Of a DNA stretch of 5,072 nt, positions 1 through 5,011 are shown in pieces (positions within the stretch are counted from its first letter, which is position 1; the number at the start of each line of letters is the position of its first letter). Both the position numbers and the translations under genes were made by a program. The stretch is from Candidatus Gastranaerophilales bacterium. Lineage in GTDB: Bacteria > Cyanobacteriota > Vampirovibrionia > Gastranaerophilales > Gastranaerophilaceae. The stretch spans positions 1 through 5,072 of the forward strand of contig CANQOM010000121.1 of NCBI GenBank assembly GCA_947625445.1, written 5' to 3'. The notes under the pieces are model-generated. The model had not been told where the DNA came from. It did not search any database and was given only the letters and a program-made list of their open reading frames with translations.

Positions 1-726
1 TTCTTGCATAATAACAATAAATATCATTGTAGCAAAGAAAATAGCCAGTAAGATAACTAACCCCGGTTGAAGAGAAGAATTTCCACTAACTAATGTAGCA
101 GTTTGTCCTGTATAAAAAGGAATCTTTGAAATGATACCACAGAAAATCAACATTGAAGCACCGTTTCCTATTCCTCTTTCAGTCATTAATTCTGCCATCC
201 ACATGGTAAGTGCCGAACCTGCAGTTAATATTATTACAGAGCCGATTGCAAAAGAAAATAGATTCACATCCGGCATTATTGCACCTCTTGCGGTTTTTAA
301 AAGATATATAACGAAAACAAAAGATTGAATTGCCGCAATTACAACGGTAAATATTCTCGTATATTGAGAAATTTTTCTTCTGCCTGCTTCACCTTCTTCT
401 TTTTGAAGTTGTTCAAGATGCGGAACTATAACCGCTAATAACTGCATTATAATTGATGATGTAATGTAAGGACCAATCCCAAGTGCTATGATTGATACAT
501 TTCCAAGTGCACCACCTGAAAACATATCCAAAAATCCTATTAAATTATTAGTTGCCGCCAAATTTGCAAAATTATGACCATCTATCCCAAACAAAGGTAA
601 TTGTGCACACAAACGAAATATAATAATCATTCCGAATGTAAACAGTATTTTATTTTTTAAACCTTGTATATTCAGGTTAGAAAGCATTGTCTGCAAATTT
701 TGCTGGTTGGGTGTAATTTGTTGCAT
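1..726 (-). CDS. secY: Preprotein translocase subunit SecY, N-terminal 242 residues (runs off window)
   Basis: SecY is the channel-forming subunit of the SecYEG translocon in the inner membrane. Reading the minus strand from the ATG at 726-724 stays open to the window edge: 242 residues of a family usually about 420-450 long, so roughly TM1 to TM5/6. Seen directly: a hydrophilic N-terminus (MQQITPNQQN), TM1 at about residues 24-44, the plug region with FLDMFSGGAL (65-74), then ALGIGPYITSSIIMQLLAV (81-99) as TM2b, TM3 at about 123-144, TM4 at about 156-180, the strongly conserved ERGIGNGASMLIF (183-195), and a further TM at about 220-240. The start overlaps the rplO stop by one base (TAATG), so translation is probably coupled. 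A GGAAAGG lies at 740-746, 13 nt from the ATG, which is rather far. This is the normal spc-operon position. The C-terminal half and its cytosolic ribosome-contacting loops lie outside the window. Confidence 0.97.
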   Translation of the reverse strand, partial: MQQITPNQQNLQTMLSNLNIQGLKNKILFTFGMIIIFRLCAQLPLFGIDGHNFANLAATNNLIGFLDMFSGGALGNVSIIALGIGPYITSSIIMQLLAVIVPHLEQLQKEEGEAGRRKISQYTRIFTVVIAAIQSFVFVIYLLKTARGAIMPDVNLFSFAIGSVIILTAGSALTMWMAELMTERGIGNGASMLIFCGIISKIPFYTGQTATLVSGNSSLQPGLVILLAIFFATMIFIVIMQE

Positions 727-1178
727 TATACTAACTGAGCCTTTCCGCCTGCTTTTTCAATTTTTTCTTTTGCGGAAGCGGTAAAATATCTTGCATTGAC
801 AGTAATTGCTTTTTCTAAATTTCCACCGCCTAATACTCTTAGTTCTTGAGCTTTTGAACTTACTTTACCCGCTTCTTTTAATGATTCTATGCTTATTTCT
901 TCAGCTTGTATATTAGCCAAGTCTCCAACATTTATTGATGCATAACAGATTGCGTTAAAGTTCTTAAATCCTTTTAATTTCGGCATTTGTCTGTAACCCG
1001 GCATTTGTCCGCCTTCAAATCCTCTTTTTGAAGAGCGTCCTGCTCTTTGACCTTCACCGTTATTTCCTCGGCAAGATGTCTTTCCCATGCCGGAAGATCT
1101 TCCTCTGCCTACTCTTTTTATTTTACCTGTTGAACCTTCTTGGGGTCTTAAGTCTTCTATTTTTATTCTTTCTGTCAT
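726..1178 (-). CDS. rplO: 50S ribosomal protein L15
   Basis: Large-subunit protein L15 (uL15), a late-assembling protein with a long basic N-terminal arm that threads through 23S rRNA. The 150-residue product is the usual length. Seen: the Gly/Arg-rich arm (about 14-53) with KRVGRGRSSGMGKTSCRG, then the signature FEGGQMPGYRQMPKLKGFKN (54-73), and a C-terminal globular domain with RVLGGGNLEKAITV (114-127) and a family-typical ending with SAKEKIEKAGGKAQLV (135-150). The frame stays open up to an ATG at 1208, but I choose the ATG at 1178. It gives the standard L15 N-terminus (MTERIKIEDLRPQEGS), has GGAAAGG 10 nt upstream, and avoids overlapping rpmD. It lies 19 nt downstream of rpmD and overlaps secY by one base, so it is co-transcribed in the spc operon. 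Confidence 0.98.
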   Translation of the reverse strand: MTERIKIEDLRPQEGSTGKIKRVGRGRSSGMGKTSCRGNNGEGQRAGRSSKRGFEGGQMPGYRQMPKLKGFKNFNAICYASINVGDLANIQAEEISIESLKEAGKVSSKAQELRVLGGGNLEKAITVNARYFTASAKEKIEKAGGKAQLV

Positions 1179-1188
1179 TTTTAAATTA

Positions 1189-1195
1189 CCTTTCC
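1189..1195 (-). promoter_or_regulatory. Shine-Dalgarno of rplO that fixes its start
   Basis: On the minus strand GGAAAGG lies in the 19-nt gap after the rpmD stop, 10 nt before the ATG at 1178. It supports that start over the in-frame ATG at 1208, which would lie inside the end of rpmD and add ten residues not typical of L15. Confidence 0.7.
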
Positions 1196-1197
1196 AA

Positions 1198-1386
1198 TTA
1201 TTCAGCAACTTTTAATAAATGGGGAATAGCTTTAACCATACCCATTATAGTTGCAGAATTTTCGTGCTCTACTGTTTGGTCTTTTTTTGTTAATCCGAGT
1301 GCTTTTGCAACTCTAATTTGTTTTTCTGTTGAACCAATCAGGCTCTTTACCAATGTAATTTTTACAGTTTTATTTTTACCAGTCAT
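1198..1386 (-). CDS. rpmD: 50S ribosomal protein L30
   Basis: Large-subunit protein L30 (uL30), a small ferredoxin-like-fold protein of the 23S rRNA periphery, found in many but not all bacteria. The product is 62 residues, close to the usual 58-62. Seen: the N-terminal strand KTVKITLVKSLIGS (6-19), the helix with EKQIRVAKALGL (21-32), and the C-terminal VEHENSATIMGMVKAIPHLL (39-58), which corresponds to the conserved 'irGMi.kv.hLv' block of L30. It starts 13 nt after rpsE. The rpsE stop and the ribosome-binding site are fused as TAAGAGG, with GAGG 9 nt before the ATG. It sits between rpsE and rplO as in the canonical spc operon, which makes the assignment secure despite its small size. Confidence 0.97.
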   Translation of the reverse strand: MTGKNKTVKITLVKSLIGSTEKQIRVAKALGLTKKDQTVEHENSATIMGMVKAIPHLLKVAE

Positions 1387-1399
1387 TATTTCAATCCTC

Positions 1400-1939
1400 T
1401 TAGTTTAACATATTTTTTAAAGATAAACCACGTCTTTTAGCAACAATATCAAACGGTTTTAACGCTTGAAGAGCTTCTAAAGTTGCATTTGCTGCATTTA
1501 AAGGTGATTTAGAACCTAATGATTTACTTAAAATATTTTCAATACCTGCAAGTTCTAATACTGCACGAACTGCACCACCTGCAATAACTCCGGTACCTTG
1601 TGCAGCTGGTCTTAACATTACGCTGCCTGCACCTGAACGTCCTGTTATAGGATGAGGTATTGTTGACTTGTATATAGAAACATTGATTAAATTCTTTCTT
1701 CCGTCTGCAACTGCTTTTTGAATTGCAATAATAACTTCAGAAGCTTTTGCACAACCAACACCTACTTGTCCGTTCTTATTCCCTACTACAACAATTGCTC
1801 TAAAGCTAAGTTTTTTACCGCCTTTTACAACTTTTGTAACTCTTCTTACTTGTATAACCTGTTCTTTCCATTCTGTTTGTTGAGGTTCTTGTGTTGTTTC
1901 AATTTTTTTCTTTTTAGATTTAGTTTTAGTTTCTTCCAC
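1400..1939 (-). CDS. rpsE: 30S ribosomal protein S5
   Basis: Small-subunit protein S5 (uS5), which lies near the decoding centre and mRNA entry and contributes to accuracy and spectinomycin sensitivity. The product is 179 residues, slightly longer than the E. coli protein (167) because of a Lys/Glu-rich tail (residues 1-22, including KSKKKK). Seen: the N-terminal S5 RNA-binding domain at about 26-90 with the VVKGGKKLSFRAIVVVGN loop (37-54) and GVGCAKASEVIIAIQKA (60-76), then the C-terminal domain with GRSGAGSVMLRPAAQGTGVI (100-119), AVRAVLELAGI (123-133) and NAANATLEAL (148-157). The start codon is GTG at 1939-1937; no ATG lies upstream in frame before a TAG, and a GAGAAAGG sits 8 nt before it. 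It is the first ribosomal gene here. The usual upstream neighbour rplR is absent and a terminator-like hairpin precedes the gene. Confidence 0.98.
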   Translation of the reverse strand: MEETKTKSKKKKIETTQEPQQTEWKEQVIQVRRVTKVVKGGKKLSFRAIVVVGNKNGQVGVGCAKASEVIIAIQKAVADGRKNLINVSIYKSTIPHPITGRSGAGSVMLRPAAQGTGVIAGGAVRAVLELAGIENILSKSLGSKSPLNAANATLEALQALKPFDIVAKRRGLSLKNMLN

Positions 1940-1947
1940 TTTTAATA

Positions 1948-1955
1948 CCTTTCTC
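1948..1955 (-). promoter_or_regulatory. Shine-Dalgarno supporting the GTG start of rpsE
   Basis: GAGAAAGG on the minus strand ends 8 nt before the GTG at 1939. The reading frame upstream reaches a TAG within six codons without any ATG, and S5 domain sequence begins soon after, so this site decides the non-ATG start. Confidence 0.7.
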
Positions 1956-1970
1956 TAAGTAATGAATCCT

Positions 1971-2025
1971 AAAAAATAAAAAAACAAGCTCAAATATTGC
2001 AGTTTTACCGCATTTGGGGTTGTTT
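1971..2025 (-). terminator. Terminator-like hairpin with U-rich tract between the orphan gene and rpsE
   Basis: Read on the minus strand: an outer stem AAACAA (2025-2020) pairs with TTGTTT (1987-1982), CAAAT (2016-2012) pairs with ATTTG (1995-1991), and GCGGT (2011-2007) pairs with ACTGC (2003-1999) around an AAA loop. The helix is interrupted by a 3x3 internal loop containing one possible C-G pair, and by a 3-nt AAT bulge. The U-rich tract (seven T, A, six T at 1984-1971) overlaps the end of the outer stem and continues after it. One G-U wobble pairs only in minus-strand RNA, which supports this direction. The simplest reading is a Rho-independent terminator of the 2067-3752 gene. Because it lies in the rpsE leader it could also act as an attenuator. 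The interrupted stem keeps confidence moderate. Confidence 0.5.
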
Positions 2026-2032
2026 ATACTGG

Positions 2033-2038
2033 ATTATA
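2033..2038 (-). promoter_or_regulatory. Candidate -10 box for the rpsE operon
   Basis: A perfect TATAAT occurs on the minus strand 28-33 nt downstream of the orphan gene's stop. It has no convincing -35 (TAAAAT at 17-nt spacing). A second choice is TATAAA at 2028-2023 with AAGTCA (3 of 6) at 2051-2046, 17 nt upstream. If the TATAAT is used, RNA would start near 2026, immediately before the terminator-like hairpin. In such AT-rich DNA chance matches are common, so this is tentative. I see no better promoter between the hairpin and rpsE. Confidence 0.3.
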
Positions 2039-2066
2039 ATTTTTCTGACTTCTTTATTTTATTACA

Positions 2067-3752
2067 TCAACTTTTATTTGCAAGTATATCTTTAAATTCC
2101 TTAAAAATATCACTCATATTTTGAAGATTATTATTAAAAATTTTATTATCTTTATAGTTTGGTGTAGTAAATTTTAAATTATTTTTGATATCTTTTATTG
2201 AAATCATTGCAGCTATTTTTTCGGCTTTTTTCTGTTCTTTAGTAAGTTTTGCTTCAACAATTGCAGCAGGAATAAAAGCCAATAAAGCACCTAATCCGAT
2301 AAACATACGTGAGTATTTTTTATTTTTACACGCTTTTGCCATTGAATGACCTACTTTTGCACCAATTGCAGTCATGACAATATCTAAAGGACCAAGTATT
2401 GTTTCTGATAATGATTTTACATCAACCGTTTGTTCATAAACATTTTCTCTTTGATTATTTAATATAGCAGATACATTTTTTTGTAATGAATTAGCATCTT
2501 GTTCTTGTTTTTCATCCAATTTTAAAGATTTTTTTGCATCCATTTTATCTCTTATTTTAGGTAATTCATTCCGTGAAAATTTTTCATACTCCTTCATATC
2601 CTTATAAACTTCCTTTATAAAAGATATTCCCTTTGGATGTTCACTTTTTTCATTATTTTTTGAATGATAATTTAAAGGATTTTTTACAAAATCTTTTAAA
2701 TACTTGTATTTTGTTGCCAATATAGCTTTATTTTCAATGTCTGAAATGTTTTTGTTTAATATTAAATAAGTTATTAAAGGAGCACCAAATTTAATCAATG
2801 CACTTAAAAATTTGTTATTTATATGAAGAACTTCAACCAGTTTATCTGATATCAGATATTCCAAAAATCCACCTGTAAACATCGCAGAATATGATATGTT
2901 TGAAATAGTTTCAACCTTTCTTAAAGTTTCCAAAACATCATGTTCAACATTCTTTAAATAACCTTCCAAAAGGACTTTATCTTCAAGTGTTTCTCCTAAA
3001 TCGTCTTTATTTTCCTTCTTTTTTATACTTTCAATATATTCAGACTTTTTCTTTTCATATTTTGCTTTATTTAAATTATAATCAGCAACTGATACAAATG
3101 AAGAGCTTATATTAACCTTATCTTTTAATTTATCTATAATTTTAAAAGAATTTTTATTATCATTAACAAGATTATCCAGTTCTTTTTGTTGTTCCGGAGT
3201 TAATTGGGCAAATATTTTAGGATTATCAATAATATTTTGAGATGCATCAAATGTTGATTTTCTTATAAGTCCAAGCTGAGATTTCATGGAACCTTTTATC
3301 CCTTTTGCATAAAATAATGCACTCACAGATAATGACAATAACGTCAATATTTTAGATAAAGCAAATGATTTACCTAAAATTTTATAGTTTGTATTTTTAT
3401 ATTTATTTATTCCGTTTGCTAACGTTTTAAATATTTTACTTTTCTCTGAATATTTATTAAAAAAAGGAATTGTTTTAGTTATTAATGCAGGCAAAGAAGA
3501 AATAGCTCCGGCAACAGATAATAACTCTATATTATAAGTTTGGAAAAAAGTCTCTGCATCTTCAGCTTTTTCATGTTCATAACTGTCAAAAAGTAATATA
3601 GGTTCTGCTATTAACTTTGCTTTCTGCTTTAATTTTTCCTCATTAATATTATTTTTCATAGCAAAACTATTGGTATCTTTATTTTTATACCAATCATCAT
3701 ATTCTTTTGAATGAGATAAATATTTTAAACTCGCCGGTATTACTTTGCTCAT
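2067..3752 (-). CDS. Hypothetical 561-residue protein with several hydrophobic segments and helical linkers
   Basis: I do not recognise this protein. It is Lys/Asn/Ile-rich with very AT-rich codons and no N-terminal signal peptide; the first 70 residues are hydrophilic. Hydrophobic stretches that may be membrane segments or buried helices lie at about 75-97, 127-150 (SKILTLLSLSVSALFY), 285-302, 312-333 (SALIKFGAPLITYLIL), 452-470 and 482-500 (MFIGLGALLAFIPAAIVEA). Charged, probably helical or coiled regions lie between them, at about 180-280 and 370-440, plus a Lys/Glu-rich helix (502-518) after the last segment. No catalytic motif or cysteine cluster is visible. The ATG at 3752 is preceded at once by an in-frame TAA, so it cannot extend upstream. 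GAAGG ends 14 nt before it, an unusually long spacing. It stands alone, divergent from the activase gene and followed by a terminator-like hairpin. Possibly a lineage-specific membrane or envelope-associated protein; that is inference. Confidence 0.85.
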   Translation of the reverse strand: MSKVIPASLKYLSHSKEYDDWYKNKDTNSFAMKNNINEEKLKQKAKLIAEPILLFDSYEHEKAEDAETFFQTYNIELLSVAGAISSLPALITKTIPFFNKYSEKSKIFKTLANGINKYKNTNYKILGKSFALSKILTLLSLSVSALFYAKGIKGSMKSQLGLIRKSTFDASQNIIDNPKIFAQLTPEQQKELDNLVNDNKNSFKIIDKLKDKVNISSSFVSVADYNLNKAKYEKKKSEYIESIKKKENKDDLGETLEDKVLLEGYLKNVEHDVLETLRKVETISNISYSAMFTGGFLEYLISDKLVEVLHINNKFLSALIKFGAPLITYLILNKNISDIENKAILATKYKYLKDFVKNPLNYHSKNNEKSEHPKGISFIKEVYKDMKEYEKFSRNELPKIRDKMDAKKSLKLDEKQEQDANSLQKNVSAILNNQRENVYEQTVDVKSLSETILGPLDIVMTAIGAKVGHSMAKACKNKKYSRMFIGLGALLAFIPAAIVEAKLTKEQKKAEKIAAMISIKDIKNNLKFTTPNYKDNKIFNNNLQNMSDIFKEFKDILANKS

Positions 3753-3771
3753 TTAAACATAAAATACCTTC

Positions 3772-3777
3772 ATTATA
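3772..3777 (-). promoter_or_regulatory. Candidate -10 box for the 561-residue orphan gene
   Basis: A perfect TATAAT lies on the minus strand 20-25 nt before the ATG at 3752. No -35 match is seen at 16-18 nt. If used, RNA would start near 3765, giving a leader of about 13 nt that lacks the GAAGG at 3767-3771. The promoter and the Shine-Dalgarno therefore cannot both serve the same transcript, and one of the two is probably a chance match. Confidence 0.3.
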
Positions 3778-3815
3778 CTAACAATAAATTTAACATATAA
3801 GATAAATTAAAATTG

Positions 3816-3843
3816 TTATTTTTTCTCATTTTATAAAAAATAA
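3816..3843. repeat. AT-only inverted repeat in the divergent spacer
   Basis: TTATTTTTT (3816-3824) and AAAAAATAA (3835-3843) are perfect 9-bp inverted arms around a 10-nt loop, in the middle of the 162-nt spacer between the divergent genes. It could be a weak bidirectional terminator, a protein-binding site, or chance in nearly pure A/T sequence. Confidence 0.25.
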
Positions 3844-3844
3844 T

Positions 3845-3873
3845 TTTACAAAAGTTATATATAAATAAATATT
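3845..3873 (+). promoter_or_regulatory. Candidate promoter of the activase gene
   Basis: TTTACA (3845-3850, 5 of 6 against TTGACA) is followed after 17 nt by AATATT (3868-3873, 4 of 6 against TATAAT). Transcription would begin near 3880, about 35 nt before the ATG at 3915. The spacing is ideal but the -10 is imperfect and the DNA is very AT-rich, so other choices exist, for example TAAAAT at 3881-3886. Confidence 0.35.
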
Positions 3874-3893
3874 TTCTTAGTAAAATAAGAAAA
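3872..3893. repeat. Inverted repeat upstream of the activase gene, possible operator
   Basis: TTTTCTTA (3872-3879) and TAAGAAAA (3886-3893) form perfect 8-bp inverted arms separated by GTAAAA. The dyad straddles the predicted start of transcription and ends 21 nt before the ATG. That is where a repressor operator or a 5'-UTR hairpin would lie. Low sequence complexity makes chance a real alternative. Confidence 0.35.
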
Positions 3894-3914
3894 ATAGAAG
3901 TAAAGAGGAAAAAG

Positions 3915-4910
3915 ATGTCATTAAATGCATATTTAGGAATAGATGTCGGTTCCGTAACAACAAAAGCGGCACTGGTAGATGAAAAAGGGAAATTTATAGA
4001 CGGATATATGACAAGAACAGCAGGTAAGCCTGTTGTTGCAGTGCAAACATCTCTAAATAATATACTTCATCAAGCAAAAGAAGAATATAAAATTTTAGGA
4101 GTAGGAACAACAGGCTCGGGAAGGAATCTTGCCGGAGCACTTGTTGGTGCTGATATAATAAAGAATGAGATAACTGCACATGCCGTAGCTGCAAGTACAT
4201 ATGTAGAAGGCGTTCAAACCATTCTGGAAATAGGCGGACAAGATAGCAAGATAATAATTTTAAGAGACGGTATAGTAACCGATTTTGCAATGAACACAGT
4301 TTGTGCAGCAGGAACAGGCAGTTTTCTTGACCAGCAAGCATCAAGATTGAATGTCCCAATAGAAGATTTTGGCGCAATAGCATTAAAATCAACATCTCCT
4401 GCAAGAATAGCCGGAAGATGCGGTGTTTTTGCAGAAAGCGACTTGATTCATAAACAACAACTCGGATATCCAGTAGAAGATTTATTATACGGACTTTGCC
4501 AAGCCCTTGTAAGAAATTATCTTAGCAATTTAGCTCTCGGAAAAGAACTTCTTCCTATTGTTACTTTTCAAGGCGGAGTTGCTACAAATTCAGGAATGGT
4601 AAAAGCTTTTGAAGAAGCATTAAACACTAAAATTATTGTTCCTGATAATCACCAAACAATGGGCGCTATAGGAGCCGCACTACTTGCTATGGAAAATCAT
4701 CAATATAATAATACCGAAACTAAATTTAAAGGGTTCAAAGTAGGAGAAATGAACTTTAATTCTTATACAAATCAGTGCAACGGATGTTCTAACAATTGTG
4801 AAATAATAACTATAGTTGAAGGAGAAATCTCTAATACAGACCTTAACAATAAAACAGATAAAATCATAGCAAGATGGGGCGGAACTTGCGGTCGATGGGA
4901 CATAGGTTAA
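3915..4910 (+). CDS. Acyl-CoA dehydratase activase (BcrAD/BadFG, HgdC-like ATPase)
   Basis: This family uses ATP hydrolysis to pass one low-potential electron from a [4Fe-4S] cluster at the dimer interface to a 2-hydroxyacyl-CoA dehydratase or benzoyl-CoA reductase, in anaerobic cytoplasm. Seen: the ASKHA phosphate-1 motif GIDVGSVTTKAAL (8-20), GVGTTGSGR (62-70), phosphate-2 EIGGQDSKI (105-113), the adenosine-side FQGGVATNSGMVKAFEEAL (218-236), and GAIGAALLA (250-258). Cys130 in NTVCAAGTGSFLDQQ and Cys169 in RCGVFAESDLIH correspond to the two cluster ligands of HgdC. HgdC itself is about 260 residues. This 331-residue protein has a C-terminal extension with CNGCSNNC (288-295) and Cys325 in GGTCGRWD, as in activases often paired with DUF2229-type dehydratases. 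The ATG at 3915 follows GAGGAAAAAG. No dehydratase gene lies in the window, so the substrate is unknown; hgdC would be over-specific. Confidence 0.93.
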   Translation: MSLNAYLGIDVGSVTTKAALVDEKGKFIDGYMTRTAGKPVVAVQTSLNNILHQAKEEYKILGVGTTGSGRNLAGALVGADIIKNEITAHAVAASTYVEGVQTILEIGGQDSKIIILRDGIVTDFAMNTVCAAGTGSFLDQQASRLNVPIEDFGAIALKSTSPARIAGRCGVFAESDLIHKQQLGYPVEDLLYGLCQALVRNYLSNLALGKELLPIVTFQGGVATNSGMVKAFEEALNTKIIVPDNHQTMGAIGAALLAMENHQYNNTETKFKGFKVGEMNFNSYTNQCNGCSNNCEIITIVEGEISNTDLNNKTDKIIARWGGTCGRWDIG

Positions 4911-4918
4911 ATTAAATT

Positions 4919-4961
4919 GTAAAGTTATGTAAAATTATCTCATTCTTTACTCAAGTTTTTT
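4919..4961 (+). terminator. Weak candidate terminator after the activase gene
   Basis: GTAAAG (4919-4924) and CTTTAC (4945-4950) are 6-bp inverted arms with a 20-nt AT-rich loop. Five bases later comes a run of six T (4956-4961). The stem is short and GC-poor and the loop is large, so this is a marginal hairpin. The rest of the 101-nt gap shows no better terminator and no convincing promoter. Confidence 0.25.
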
Positions 4962-5011
4962 GAAATAAATACCGAAATAGTTAATAGAAAATATATACAA
5001 AGGAGTAAAAA

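Noticed and set aside
131..328. Open plus-strand frame of 65 codons within secY
   Set aside because: It is antisense to well-conserved SecY membrane segments, including the GIGNGAS motif, and is a shadow frame.
1179..1208. Ten-residue N-terminal extension of L15 from an ATG at 1208
   Set aside because: It would overlap the end of rpmD, is not typical of L15, and the ATG at 1178 has a well-spaced GGAAAGG.
1028..1408. Open plus-strand frame of 126 codons antisense to rplO, rpmD and the end of rpsE
   Set aside because: It is a Leu/Phe-rich shadow of the A/T-rich ribosomal genes on the opposite strand, with no plausible domain and fully covered by three certain genes.
1718..1945. Open plus-strand frame of 75 codons antisense to rpsE
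   Set aside because: Its Phe/Cys/Asn-rich translation mirrors the lysine-rich N-terminus of S5 and has no independent support.
3994..4404. Open minus-strand frame of 136 codons inside the activase gene
   Set aside because: It is antisense to conserved ATPase motifs and is a Leu-rich low-complexity translation with no domain signature.
4951..4963. Small TCAA/TTGA palindrome before the right-edge gene as a separate hairpin or attachment site
   Set aside because: A four-base A/T-rich stem is expected by chance here; no second copy or integrase gene is visible to suggest an attachment site.
4960..4987. Possible promoter TTGAAA (4960-4965) with TAATAG (4982-4987) before the right-edge gene
   Set aside because: The -10 matches only 3 of 6 bases and the region is nearly pure A/T, so I do not count it as a supported promoter.
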